Shown piece by piece: positions 7,866-16,555 of a stretch of 64,000 nucleotides of DNA. The notes beneath the pieces are model-generated. The model saw only the letters and a program-made list of their open reading frames with translations. It made no database searches and was not told the origin of the DNA. Position 1 is the first letter of the stretch; every line of letters starts with the position of its first letter. The translations under genes were made by a program, and so were the position numbers. Source of the stretch: Ruminococcus sp. Zagget11 (GTDB lineage Bacteria; Bacillota; Clostridia; Oscillospirales; Ruminococcaceae); the NCBI GenBank assembly GCA_001941135.1, contig MSHL01000035.1, forward strand, positions 1-64,000, given 5' to 3'.

Positions 7866-8747
7866 ATGGATATTCGGGTGCTTAAATATTTTTTGGCTGT
7901 TGCACGGGAGGAAAGCATTACAAAGGCTGCCCTTTCGCTGCATATTGCACAGCCGCCGCTTTCCCGCCAATTAAAGAATTTGGAGGATGAGCTGGGAAAA
8001 CAGCTTTTTATCCGAGGAAGCAAAAAGATTACTCTGACCGATGAAGGAATACTTCTCAGGCAGCGTGCGGAGGAACTGGTTGATTTAATGGAAAAGACGA
8101 AAAAGGAGCTGATGACCTCCGATTACGATATAAGGGGTGATATTTATATCGGCGGCGGCGAGTCTGACGGAGTTTCGTTTTTAGCGCAGATTGCCTGTGA
8201 CCTGCAGCAGGAATACCCGCACATTCATTATCATATCTACAGCGACGATGCGGAGCGTGTTTCGGAAAAGCTGGACAAGGGACTGATAGATTTCGGACTT
8301 TTTGTTGCCGCGCCTACCGACATTGAAAAGTATAATTATATCTGTCTGCCGAAAAAGGATACATGGGGAGTTCTTATGCGTGACGACAGTCCTCTTGCCG
8401 AAAAGGATTTCATTTATGCCGAGGATTTATGGGATAAGCCGCTGATAGTATCTCATCAGGCATCAAACAACAGCGAGTTATTTCGATGGCTGGGTAAGAG
8501 TGAGGGAGAGCTGAATATTGTAATGAAATACGACTTGATTTACAATGCTTCACAGTTTGTTAAAAAGGGCTTTGGCTATGTAATCGGTCTTGACAGGATT
8601 ATTAACACCCACGGGGACAGCGGTCTTTGCTTTCGCCCGCTTTATCCGACCAGACAATCGGAGCTTTTTGTTGTATGGAAAAAATATCAAGTGTTTTCGA
8701 GGGCGGCGGATATTTACCTAAGGCAAATTCAAAATGAGCTGAAATAA
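7866..8747 (+). CDS. LysR-family transcriptional regulator
   Basis: The 293-residue protein has an N-terminal winged helix-turn-helix (residues 1-60; SITKAALSLHIAQPPLSRQ is the classic LysR recognition helix region) and a C-terminal periplasmic-binding-like effector domain from about residue 90. The start is ATG at 7866 after AAGGAG; a TTG 21 bp earlier is rejected because it precedes the ribosome binding site. It is divergent from the alcohol dehydrogenase-acetyltransferase-flavodoxin/AKR operon, and LysR regulators usually control the divergent neighbour. The inducer is unknown. Confidence 0.93.
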   Translation: MDIRVLKYFLAVAREESITKAALSLHIAQPPLSRQLKNLEDELGKQLFIRGSKKITLTDEGILLRQRAEELVDLMEKTKKELMTSDYDIRGDIYIGGGESDGVSFLAQIACDLQQEYPHIHYHIYSDDAERVSEKLDKGLIDFGLFVAAPTDIEKYNYICLPKKDTWGVLMRDDSPLAEKDFIYAEDLWDKPLIVSHQASNNSELFRWLGKSEGELNIVMKYDLIYNASQFVKKGFGYVIGLDRIINTHGDSGLCFRPLYPTRQSELFVVWKKYQVFSRAADIYLRQIQNELK

Positions 8748-8810
8748 CCGATCTGTTCGTTAGAGTGTCATATATTTACATATAATTAACACTAAGGTTA
8801 TTAAATTCCC

Positions 8811-8839
8811 TTGAAATGAAATATAAAGTTTGGTACAAT
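8811..8839 (+). promoter_or_regulatory. Promoter of the secreted repeat protein gene at 9010
   Basis: TTGAAA (8811-8816) and TACAAT (8834-8839) are separated by 17 bp. The leader to the start codon is long, about 165 nt (8846-9009), and I recognise no riboswitch in it. Confidence 0.75.
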
Positions 8840-9009
8840 CACACTTAATACAGTTTATGGAACGTGATGCATGAACTTAGGTGTTGGTTTTTGTGTGCGT
8901 TTTCCGTTGGACGTATTAGAATAAGTATTGGTGGAGTATTTTATACAATTGGCAGTACAAATTACACATGGTCATATAGCCTTACAAAAGACTAATGGGG
9001 AGGAATAGT

Positions 9010-10017
9010 ATGAAACGTTTTATTGCGGCTTTTATCCTGTTTTTTATGGGATTGGTTGTATTCTCTTTACCCGTTTCCGCCGAAATTCTGCAGGAAACGG
9101 TGATTGATACGGAGGAAGAGTTGAACGTAGACAGCAGCATAATCAGCGGCGGTGTTATTTATATAAAAACGCAGCAAGCTCCCGAACATGTAAATGATTA
9201 TGCCATAGATATGTTTGAAAATTATTTTCCCTCGCTTTCAAATATCGGCATAGGAGGGAGTAACGCAGGATCGGGCGAGTATTACCTTGCTCCCGCAATT
9301 CACGCTCATATTTTAGATCCCGATGTACAAACGGATAATGTATACTACTACCCTGTAATGAATTCAGAGGGAATGACGCAGCTGCTGACGGTAAGCTTTT
9401 CGTATAACGAGGAATCAGACGAATACAGCTATGGCATCACATGTGGCGGCACTAAGACGCTGACGGATGCTTTGTGCAGCGTTGCCACCTCCTACGACAA
9501 TCCCGCCGAAATTTATGTATCGCCGAATTTTTATTGTGCTGTTACCGGCGATGGTATAATGATTTTGGAGGAAATATTCCTTGATGACAACCCCTATACC
9601 CGTGCCGATAGTGAAAAGTGGGAAGAAGCCGCTCTTTCCTATTATGCGGAGGGGTTTGGAGAGGACGATGTTATTATTGCCTGCGGCGACTACGAAACAG
9701 GCTTTGTGACGTTCGGCGACAGTATCTGCTATATCGAGGAAAACGGCGTGTTCGCGTCTGGCCGGAAAACCGTTGACGGAAAAACCTACTGCTTTAAGCG
9801 GACGGGAGAAGCGGTGACGGGTACGGCGCTTATCGGGGATATATGCTATAGATTCGATTCCGAGGGAGTCTGCGAGGGCTTGTACAGCGGTTGGATTAAA
9901 CGTTTGGGAGGAAGCAGCTATTGTAAAAAAGGGAAAATACTGAAAAACTGCATCCTTACCCGATCAAACGGTGAAAGAATAGGGTATTTGGACAATGAGG
10001 GCTTTTTGAGGGAGTAG
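9010..10017 (+). CDS. Secreted protein with C-terminal cell-wall-binding-type repeats
   Basis: The 335-residue product starts at ATG 9010 after GGGGAGGA. Residues 1-25 are a signal peptide with a likely AXA-type cleavage (PVSA-EIL). The middle 200 residues match no family I recognise. The last 90 residues carry degenerate aromatic/Gly repeats (YIEENGVFASGRKTVDG, then TYCFKRTGEAVTG and CYRFDSEGVCEG) like choline- or glucan-binding repeats, which usually anchor proteins to wall polymers. The protein is unusually Cys-rich for an exported one. A better-conserved set of such repeats is found in the gene at 13261. Function of the main domain is unknown. Confidence 0.75.
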   Translation: MKRFIAAFILFFMGLVVFSLPVSAEILQETVIDTEEELNVDSSIISGGVIYIKTQQAPEHVNDYAIDMFENYFPSLSNIGIGGSNAGSGEYYLAPAIHAHILDPDVQTDNVYYYPVMNSEGMTQLLTVSFSYNEESDEYSYGITCGGTKTLTDALCSVATSYDNPAEIYVSPNFYCAVTGDGIMILEEIFLDDNPYTRADSEKWEEAALSYYAEGFGEDDVIIACGDYETGFVTFGDSICYIEENGVFASGRKTVDGKTYCFKRTGEAVTGTALIGDICYRFDSEGVCEGLYSGWIKRLGGSSYCKKGKILKNCILTRSNGERIGYLDNEGFLRE

Positions 10018-10050
10018 GCATTTCACGGGGATTGAGCGCTTTTCGCTTTT

Positions 10051-11199
10051 TCAAAGCACCGTGTGGTTATTATTCCTTTTGGTCAGAATAATCCCCGCAC
10101 ACATTGCCGTAAAGGGAGCAACCGTAACCAGTCCGAATGAACCGACAACAGTGTGGATTATTTCCGCGGCAACATATTTGTAATTGATAATGTTGATAAG
10201 GGGCGTTCCTTGAGCCATAAAGACCATCAGCAGGGCGATGTACCCTCCCGAATATGCGAACAGCAGGGTTGTAGTCATTGTGCCCATAGCGGCATGACCC
10301 ACGTTCATTCCGAATTTAACCGCTTCCCGCCAATTCAAATCGGGACGCTTTTCCACCACTTCATATACCGCAGAGGTAATGTCCACGGATAAATCCATAA
10401 TTGCACCTGCATTTCCCACGAAAATCGATGCCATAAATATCTGTGTCAGGTTTAAATCGGAATATCCCGCATAGATAAGGCTTTCCGAGCCTGACATGAC
10501 CGCCCCGTGTATATGGAACAAATCGGTAAATATTACACCTAAAATGCAGGTTACAAGTATTCCCAAACAGGAGCCCGATACAGCCGCAAAGCAGCGGCGG
10601 TCAAAGCCGTAAACAAGGGCGATAATCAAAATCGTAAGCAGTACGGTAATTCCTATTCCCACCCAAATGGGATTGTACCCCTTAAGATATGTGGGGATTA
10701 GTATTTTCCAAAGCATTAAAATTGTGAGGACAAATGAAAATACCGCGCGCAGACCCGTTCGTCCCGCAAAGAGAAAGAGCAGTATAATAAACGCCGCAGC
10801 CAAAAGCAGCTCATAGGGCAGACGGTAATGGTCTATCATGGAAACGTTAAGAATTTCATCATCGGAATAATTTATCCTTACCAGTGCCGTATCTCCCACG
10901 GAGAAAATCTTGTCCCGTTCCAGAGAGCCGTTTAAGGTGTTTTCACCCGTTGCGATTTTTCCCTTAAATTGTCCGCTTAATATCTCAAGCTCACACCGCT
11001 GCTCGCCGGAGCGAATAAGTCCTGTGTCGATTATGGACGTATCATCGGTTTGGAGTACCCTTGCGGGGCGGATATCCGATTTCTGAAAGGAAAGGTATTC
11101 CTCATACCCCGTAGGCAGCAGCAAAAGCAAAATTATCATTATCACGCAGGCAAGCAGGGGCGCATTGTATCTGATTTTTTCGGAAGAAATTTTATTCAT
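10051..11199 (-). CDS. YibE/F-like integral membrane protein
   Basis: The 382-residue protein has one N-terminal membrane helix, an extracytoplasmic segment of about 95 residues, then at least seven further hydrophobic helices. The core carries the conserved YibE/F signatures (IFVGNAGAIMDLSVDI and GMNVGHAAMGTMTTTLLFAYSGG). The molecular function of this family is not established. The start is ATG at 11199 after GAGAGG; the TTG at 11223 lacks a ribosome binding site. It is convergent with the secreted protein gene ending at 10017, and no strong terminator is visible in the 33-bp gap. Confidence 0.85.
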   Translation of the reverse strand: MNKISSEKIRYNAPLLACVIMIILLLLLPTGYEEYLSFQKSDIRPARVLQTDDTSIIDTGLIRSGEQRCELEILSGQFKGKIATGENTLNGSLERDKIFSVGDTALVRINYSDDEILNVSMIDHYRLPYELLLAAAFIILLFLFAGRTGLRAVFSFVLTILMLWKILIPTYLKGYNPIWVGIGITVLLTILIIALVYGFDRRCFAAVSGSCLGILVTCILGVIFTDLFHIHGAVMSGSESLIYAGYSDLNLTQIFMASIFVGNAGAIMDLSVDITSAVYEVVEKRPDLNWREAVKFGMNVGHAAMGTMTTTLLFAYSGGYIALLMVFMAQGTPLINIINYKYVAAEIIHTVVGSFGLVTVAPFTAMCAGIILTKRNNNHTVL

Positions 11200-11221
11200 A
11201 TGTTTTACCTCTCTATATAGC

Positions 11222-11251
11222 AAAACGCCCCATCTGTATCACAGGTGGGGC
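11222..11251 (-). terminator. Terminator between alkaline phosphatase and the YibE/F gene
   Basis: GCCCCATCTGT (11227-11237) pairs with ACAGGTGGGGC (11241-11251), one G-U pair, 3-nt loop. On the minus strand it is followed by GTTTTG, a short U-run, so termination may be partial and the YibE/F gene may receive read-through. Confidence 0.7.
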
Positions 11252-11276
11252 TGTCCTGCATTAATCTGAGCTATTA

Positions 11277-12899
11277 TTATTCTATGCCAAGCAGGGATGC
11301 CATTTTCTCGTAGATATCGGTGCTGCCATAATATCCGTCAAAGCTTTCCGCGCCTACACCGTCTGCAAATACCGCAACAGGAAGTCCCGTGTGGCTGTAT
11401 GAGGAGAATGAAACGCCTGATTTATTGTTGAGTATATGGGTAATTGTTACGCTGAGAGGATTGTATGTACCGTATGCAGCATATTCCTGCTGCTCCGCCA
11501 TGTCTGTGTCGGTATCGTTAATGCTCTTTTCATATGCGGTTTGGAGCAGACCAAGCTCATATTCGGTGAGTACCGGCTTATTGCTTTCATCGCCGGAGGT
11601 CTTCAGTCCGAACAGATCCTCAATGTCCTTGAGTACGTCCTCAAAGGATGTTCCGTTTTCCTTGTAAGCTGATATGTATTCGTCATCATATTTCTGGAAG
11701 GATATTTTCTGTCTGTTGAGAAGTGTGAGATATGTGTCGTAATCTGTTCCCGCAAAGCCTATGGTAAGACCGCCTGTTTCGTGGTCGCCTGTAACAAGAA
11801 TTAAGGTTTCATCGGGGTGTTCCTCGGCAAAGTCAATTGCAACCTGAACGGCATCAGCAAGTGCGACCGTATCGGAGATTGTGGATGCGGCGTCATTGGC
11901 ATGGCAAGCCCAGTCGATTTTTCCACCCTCACACATCATGAAAAATCCGTTGTCGTTGTCAAGCACCTCAATGCCCTTTTCCACGTAATCTGCCAGCGAC
12001 CACATATCATCGGTGCGATCGATTTCATATTCCATTGCATCGGAGTCTGAAAGGTTTTCGTCAATTATAATGACGGGTCCGTCTGTTACTGCTTCTGCGT
12101 CTGCTTGAGTATTTACTACAGTGTATCCCGCTGCTGCGGCAAGGTCATAAAGATTTTCCTGATCTCCGTCGCTGCCCGTTGTCTTTTTCAAGCCACCTCC
12201 CGCGAAGTATTCAAATCCCGAATCAACAAGCTCCAGACCGATTTCATAATAATCGTTTCTGCTTGCCTGATGCGCATAAAATGCAGCGGGTGTGGCATGG
12301 TTAAGGTTTACGGAGGAAATAATTCCAACTTTCATACCAAGCTGATCATGTACCTTTTCGGTTATGGTTTCGTAGGAAACGGTAGCGGTTTCGTCCACAT
12401 CGATTGATCCCGAATATGTCTTGTGACCTGTGGAAATTGATGTTGCTGTGGAAGCTGAATCGGGGGCAAATGAGTTGGAATCATAGGTTACCGCAGTGCC
12501 CTCTGCCGAGAAATTCATGAAATTCAAAGCGCTTGATCCGTCAAGTACAGCACCCTCGTTGTCGTCTAAGCTTGGCTGTGCCATGAAGTATTCATCTTCA
12601 TCCATACCCATAGCTCCCAAATAGTCGGCGGTTGCCTGGAACTGCGGATAGCTCATTCCGTCACCGATAAACAGGAAAACGTACTTCGGAACAGCGGATG
12701 TCACTGCTGTGTTTTCACCGTTGCTTGCCTCTGTAATTGCAATTGTCGAGGAAATGGGTGTTAATTCACCGCCGACAGTGGTTTGGGAAGCGGTTGTGCT
12801 GTCGGTCTTTTGTGTTTCGCTGATTTGGTTTTGGGCTGTCTGGCTGCAGCCTGTCAGCATAAGGGTTGCCGCCAAGGCGGCACAAAATACTTTTTTCAT
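11277..12899 (-). CDS. Alkaline phosphatase, lipoprotein (PhoA family)
   Basis: A 540-residue phosphomonoesterase anchored outside the membrane. Residues 1-18 are a signal with a clear lipobox LTGC (Cys18). The catalytic domain shows the first metal-site Asp in FIGDGMSYPQ (Asp80), the nucleophile Ser148 in PDSASTATS, a second metal cluster in LVTGDHETGGLT, and the C-terminal SHTGLPVAVFADG. The insert around residue 400-480 is longer than in E. coli PhoA. The start is ATG after GAAGGAG. A phosphate-regulated promoter is expected from the family, but no repeated TTTACA Pho box is obvious; instead an inverted repeat overlaps the -35 region (12983-13010). Confidence 0.93.
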   Translation of the reverse strand: MKKVFCAALAATLMLTGCSQTAQNQISETQKTDSTTASQTTVGGELTPISSTIAITEASNGENTAVTSAVPKYVFLFIGDGMSYPQFQATADYLGAMGMDEDEYFMAQPSLDDNEGAVLDGSSALNFMNFSAEGTAVTYDSNSFAPDSASTATSISTGHKTYSGSIDVDETATVSYETITEKVHDQLGMKVGIISSVNLNHATPAAFYAHQASRNDYYEIGLELVDSGFEYFAGGGLKKTTGSDGDQENLYDLAAAAGYTVVNTQADAEAVTDGPVIIIDENLSDSDAMEYEIDRTDDMWSLADYVEKGIEVLDNDNGFFMMCEGGKIDWACHANDAASTISDTVALADAVQVAIDFAEEHPDETLILVTGDHETGGLTIGFAGTDYDTYLTLLNRQKISFQKYDDEYISAYKENGTSFEDVLKDIEDLFGLKTSGDESNKPVLTEYELGLLQTAYEKSINDTDTDMAEQQEYAAYGTYNPLSVTITHILNNKSGVSFSSYSHTGLPVAVFADGVGAESFDGYYGSTDIYEKMASLLGIE

Positions 12900-13260
12900 T
12901 ACAGACTCTCCTTCTCTGCGAAAAAATAGAACATCTTCGTACCATTCGAGTACATTTCCATTATATCTGCCTCGTGTAAAGTCCGAAACCCTTTTTTAGT
13001 ATGGTTTCGGTAAAACTTTTCGGTAAATCGTAAAATAAATGCAAAATTAATTGAGATTACGAGTAAATCACGGTAATTTGTGTGACTTTAAAATCCACAA
13101 AATGTAATTTAATAGAATATTAATAAAAAATCCATGTACGTGCATTTGTGTAGTGCTACAATATACGTAGACCGTTAAGATAATAATTCACTTATAGGTT
13201 GTTAATCGGGTGTATATAATTTTATCGGTCTGATTTTTTATTTTTTATGGAGGGTATTAT
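12900..13260. other. 361-bp intergenic region between divergent alkaline phosphatase and a secreted protein gene
   Basis: No gene is visible. For the minus strand there is a -10 TATAAT (complement at 12960-12965) whose -35 position falls in the inverted repeat 12983-13010. For the plus strand there are two -10-like boxes, TACAAT (13157-13162) and TATAAT (13215-13220), neither with a good -35. The GGAGG for the gene at 13261 is at 13248-13252. Confidence 0.55.
12983..13010. repeat. 8-bp perfect inverted repeat over the -35 region of the alkaline phosphatase gene
   Basis: CCGAAACC (12983-12990) and GGTTTCGG (13003-13010) are reverse complements separated by 12 bp. The left arm sits where the -35 of the minus-strand promoter should be, an operator-like placement. 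It could alternatively fold as a weak hairpin, but it lies upstream of the predicted transcript. Confidence 0.5.
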
Positions 13261-14022
13261 ATGAAAACCAAAAAGATTATGGCGGCAGTGGCAGCAGCGG
13301 CGATTATGATGACTTCAGTGGCATCGGTAAATGCATCCGCCGCATGGAAGGAAACCACATCGGGTAAGCAGTACATAAGCAACGGTAAGGCTGTTACGGG
13401 ATTTGTTAAGATCAGCGGCACTACCTATTATTTTAATTCCAAGGGAATTATGAAAACAGGATGGCTTAAATTCACAAGCGGCAAGACCTATTATTTTGAT
13501 GAGAACGGTGCTATGCTCACAGGATTTCAGAATATAGACGGCAAGAACTATTGCTTTGGCACAGACGGAGTAATGGTTACCAATACTACAAAGACATATA
13601 CGTTTGATGAAAACGGCGTTGCTACAGAGGTAAAGAGTACAAGCAGCTCAAAATCATCTGCAAGCTCAAGCAGCTCGTCATCCTCCAAGACTTCAAGCTC
13701 ATCAAGCAGCAAAACAACAAGCACCGCAAAGACAGAAACAGTATATGCCAAGGAAATTGCCATAGATGATGAGATTTCAATGACATCCAACGGTACTAAG
13801 GTGCTCAAGCCGGATTTGCTGCCTGTATCAACAACCGAAAGAACATTGACATTCTCTACTACATCAAAAATAATTGAGCTTGTTGAACCAAATAATTCGC
13901 TGGATAAGGGCAAGACCATTACCGTTAAGGCTCTTAGCAAGGGAACGGCATATGTTACTATAACCGCCGAGGGTGAAAGCGGTACTATTAAAAAGACCGT
14001 TAAGATTGTAATTACACAGTGA
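13261..14022 (+). CDS. Secreted protein: cell-wall-binding-type repeats, Ser-rich linker, Ig-like domain
   Basis: The 253-residue product has a signal peptide (residues 1-27, cleavage near ASA-AWK). Residues 28-120 hold four aromatic/Gly repeats of the choline/glucan-binding type (TTYYFNSKGIMKTGWLK, KTYYFDENGAMLTGFQ). Residues 127-157 are a Ser/Lys-rich flexible linker. Residues 160-253 look like a bacterial Ig-like (Big) domain ending in the beta-rich GTAYVTITAEGESG segment. No catalytic domain is present, so it is probably a structural or adhesive surface protein. The start is ATG after GGAGG. It is followed by a terminator at 14053. Confidence 0.82.
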   Translation: MKTKKIMAAVAAAAIMMTSVASVNASAAWKETTSGKQYISNGKAVTGFVKISGTTYYFNSKGIMKTGWLKFTSGKTYYFDENGAMLTGFQNIDGKNYCFGTDGVMVTNTTKTYTFDENGVATEVKSTSSSKSSASSSSSSSSKTSSSSSSKTTSTAKTETVYAKEIAIDDEISMTSNGTKVLKPDLLPVSTTERTLTFSTTSKIIELVEPNNSLDKGKTITVKALSKGTAYVTITAEGESGTIKKTVKIVITQ

Positions 14023-14052
14023 TTGTTTCAAATTCAGAGTAATTACTTTACG

Positions 14053-14080
14053 CAGCATCGTCTTATGGCGGTGCTGTTTT
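14053..14080 (+). terminator. Terminator after the secreted Ig-like protein gene
   Basis: CAGCATCG (14053-14060) pairs with CGGTGCTG (14069-14076) with one G-U pair, followed by TTTTC. The position 30 bp past the stop supports a terminator. Confidence 0.7.
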
Positions 14081-14103
14081 CTTATGCAATTTGAACAAAA
14101 ATC

Positions 14104-14132
14104 TTGACAAATTGTACGGCTTATGTTATGAT
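14104..14132 (+). promoter_or_regulatory. Strong promoter of the Pro/Gly-rich microprotein gene
   Basis: TTGACA (14104-14109) and TATGAT (14127-14132) are separated by exactly 17 bp. Predicted start of transcription is about 14139. No terminator of note separates the microprotein from uvrB, so uvrB may share this promoter. Confidence 0.85.
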
Positions 14133-14199
14133 AAAGCTGTAAGAGTGTCACTGCAAATGTGAAAAATCACTTTGCACAACTAAGGAATGGTGATATATT

Positions 14200-14451
14200 A
14201 TGAGTAACTATGTAATATGCGGCTGCTCGTTGGGATATATCTATCCGCAGCGGGTAGGACTTTTCGGAAGGCTCTTTCCGCCGCCGCCACCACCACCTCC
14301 TCCAACCGGGCCTCGACCTCGGCGCAGACCCCATGTAGGAGGTCCCGGCAGACCGGGAGGACCGGCAGGACCGGGCGGCAGACCCGGCGGCGGAGGTCAC
14401 GGAGGCGGACCCGGAGGCGGGTCGGGCGGCGGCAGAGGCGGACATAGGTAA
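14200..14451 (+). CDS. Small Pro-rich/Gly-rich low-complexity protein
   Basis: An 83-residue product with three parts: residues 1-26 non-repetitive with two Cys (YVICGCSLGYIYP), residues 27-35 a run of nine prolines, and residues 37-83 an Arg/Pro/Gly/His-rich tail with no hydrophobic segment. The ATG lies about 60 nt from a consensus promoter, with AAGGA and GGTG upstream. I do not recognise the family. Composition resembles the Gly/His tail of the TPM-domain protein at 21947. The opposite-strand and alternative-frame readings over the GC-rich stretch are equally open, which lowers certainty about the frame, but promoter and start context favour this one. Confidence 0.6.
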   Translation: MSNYVICGCSLGYIYPQRVGLFGRLFPPPPPPPPPTGPRPRRRPHVGGPGRPGGPAGPGGRPGGGGHGGGPGGGSGGGRGGHR

Positions 14452-14509
14452 CGACAGCTCGTCATTTTTACCGTCATTGTAAATACAGCATTTTTTCGGT
14501 GGTGTTCAT

Positions 14510-16471
14510 TTGGATCATTTTGATTTGGTTTCGCCCTATAAGCCATCGGGCGATCAGCCACAGGCAATAGAGGCTCTCGTCAACGGCATTAAAAACGGTG
14601 ATAGGGCGCAGACACTGATGGGTGTAACGGGGTCGGGAAAGACCTTTACCATGGCAAATGTTATTGCTCAAGTAAATCGTCCCACCCTTGTCCTCGCCCA
14701 TAATAAAACCCTTGCGGCACAGCTTTGCTCCGAGTTCAAGGAGTTTTTCCCAAACAATGCGGTGGAATACTTTGTGTCCTACTATGATTACTATCAGCCC
14801 GAAGCCTATATACCATCAACGGATTCCTTTATCGAAAAGGATTCGGCTATCAATGATGAAATAGATAAGCTGCGCCACAGCGCAACCCTTGCCATTGCGG
14901 AACGGAGGGACGTAATAGTAGTGTCCTCCGTTTCCTGTATATATTCACTGGGTTCACCCGAGGAGTACCGTACAAACGTTATTTCCCTGCGCAGCGGCAT
15001 GGAGCTTTCCCGTGATGAGCTGCTTATAAGGCTTGTGGATATACAGTATGAGCGGAACGATGTAAATTTTGTCCGCAATAAATTCAGGGTACGGGGAGAT
15101 GTGGTTGAGATTTTCCCCGCAGGAAGCAGTGAAAATGCCATAAGAGTTGAGTTTTTCGGAGATGAGGTAGACCGCATTTCCGAGATAAATTCCCTTACGG
15201 GGAAAACCGTTGCGCTGCTTTCCCATGCCGCTATTTATCCTGCGTCTCACTATGTGGTGTCAAAGGAGCATCTGAATGTGGCGATAGGTGAAATAGAGCG
15301 GGAGCTTGCAGAGAGGGTCAAGTGGTTTGAGGAGCAGGGTATGCTCGTTGAGGCACAGCGAATAAAGCAGCGTACCCTCTACGATATAGAAATGCTTGAG
15401 GAGATAGGCTTTTGCAAGGGCATAGAGAACTATTCCCGTATAATGGAGGGTAGACCTGCGGGCAGTACCCCGACCACTCTTCTCGATCATTTTCCCAAGG
15501 ATTTTCTGCTGTTTGTGGACGAGAGTCATGTTACACTGCCTCAGGTAAGAGGCATGAGCGGGGGAGATAGAGGAAGAAAAACCACCCTTATAGATTACGG
15601 CTTTAGATTGCCCTCTGCATTCGATAACCGTCCTTTGAACTTTGAGGAGTTTACTTCAAAGATAAATATGGCGGTATTCGTTTCCGCAACTCCCGGAGAA
15701 TACGAACGACAGCAGTCAACGCAGATTGTGGAGCAGGTTATACGCCCCACGGGTCTTGTTGATCCCGAGATTACCGTTAAGCCTGTCGAGGGTCAGATAG
15801 AGGATCTGCTTAGCGAAATAAATATAAGGGCGGAGAAAAAGGAGCGTGTCCTTGTCACAACCCTTACCAAGAAGATGGCGGAGGATCTGACGGCATTTCT
15901 TGACAATGCGGGCGTAAGGGTACGCTATATGCACCATGACATTGATACCATTGAGCGTATGGAGATAATACGGGATCTGCGTTTAGGCGAATTTGATGTG
16001 CTTGTGGGAATAAATCTGCTCCGTGAGGGCTTGGATATACCCGAGGTTTCTTTGGTGGCAATACTTGATGCGGACAAGGAGGGCTTTCTGCGTTCCGAAT
16101 CGGCGCTGATACAGACCATAGGCAGAGCAGCGAGAAACAGCGAGGGAAAGGTTATAATGTACGCCGATTTCGTTACAGGCTCTATGGAAAGGGCAATTAC
16201 GGAAACGGAACGCCGCCGCCGAATACAAACCGAGTACAACCGAGAGCATGGAATTGTTCCCAAGACAATAGTTAAGGATGTTCGTGCCGTTTTGGAAATA
16301 TCCTCAAAGGAGGATGTGGAGAAAACCACAAAGAAAAAGCGCATGAGCAAGAAGGAAAAGGAAGAATTGATTGCAAAGCTTACCGCAGATATGAAAAATG
16401 CCGCAAAGCTGCTTGAATTTGAACATGCCGCATTTTTAAGGGATAAGATAAAGGCTTTGCAGGAGGAATAA
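14510..16471 (+). CDS. uvrB: UvrB, excinuclease ABC subunit B
   Basis: UvrB verifies damage in nucleotide excision repair, loaded by UvrA and nicked by UvrC. The 653 residues carry Walker A GVTGSGKT (residues 39-46 region), the beta-hairpin [12 protein letters not shown] that inserts between strands, DESHV (Walker B), helicase motifs V/VI ([22 protein letters not shown]), and the C-terminal UVR domain (residues 620-653) that contacts UvrC. The start is TTG at 14510 after GGTGG; the N-terminus then matches the family. uvrA and uvrC are not in this window. Confidence 0.97.
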   Translation: MDHFDLVSPYKPSGDQPQAIEALVNGIKNGDRAQTLMGVTGSGKTFTMANVIAQVNRPTLVLAHNKTLAAQLCSEFKEFFPNNAVEYFVSYYDYYQPEAYIPSTDSFIEKDSAINDEIDKLRHSATLAIAERRDVIVVSSVSCIYSLGSPEEYRTNVISLRSGMELSRDELLIRLVDIQYERNDVNFVRNKFRVRGDVVEIFPAGSSENAIRVEFFGDEVDRISEINSLTGKTVALLSHAAIYPASHYVVSKEHLNVAIGEIERELAERVKWFEEQGMLVEAQRIKQRTLYDIEMLEEIGFCKGIENYSRIMEGRPAGSTPTTLLDHFPKDFLLFVDESHVTLPQVRGMSGGDRGRKTTLIDYGFRLPSAFDNRPLNFEEFTSKINMAVFVSATPGEYERQQSTQIVEQVIRPTGLVDPEITVKPVEGQIEDLLSEINIRAEKKERVLVTTLTKKMAEDLTAFLDNAGVRVRYMHHDIDTIERMEIIRDLRLGEFDVLVGINLLREGLDIPEVSLVAILDADKEGFLRSESALIQTIGRAARNSEGKVIMYADFVTGSMERAITETERRRRIQTEYNREHGIVPKTIVKDVRAVLEISSKEDVEKTTKKKRMSKKEKEELIAKLTADMKNAAKLLEFEHAAFLRDKIKALQEE

Positions 16472-16499
16472 ATTATTGCAGGAGCAGCATTTTCGTGAA

Positions 16500-16529
16500 T
16501 TGCTGCGAAAATTAAGGTAATAATATAAT
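16500..16529 (+). promoter_or_regulatory. Possible promoter of the rubrerythrin fusion gene
   Basis: TTGCTG (16500-16505) and TATAAT (16524-16529) are separated by 18 bp; the -35 is a weak match and overlaps a small GCAGCA/TGCTGC hairpin after uvrB. Confidence 0.45.
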
Positions 16530-16555
16530 TATAACAAAAAGGGAGGTTATCACCA

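Noticed and set aside
10018..10050. Terminator between convergent genes
   Set aside because: Only a 4-bp AGCG/CGCT stem with a T-tract; too weak to annotate.
13640..13740. Apparent tandem repeat of AGC/TCA codons
   Set aside because: It is the Ser-rich linker of a secreted protein, not a DNA repeat element.
14167..14445. Ala/Ser/Arg-rich frame on the minus strand over the GC-rich stretch
   Set aside because: No promoter or ribosome binding site; the plus-strand microprotein frame has both.
14275..14450. CRISPR-like or minisatellite repeat
   Set aside because: Repeats are codon-scale (CCx, GGx), irregular and in frame. No CRISPR array was found anywhere in the window.
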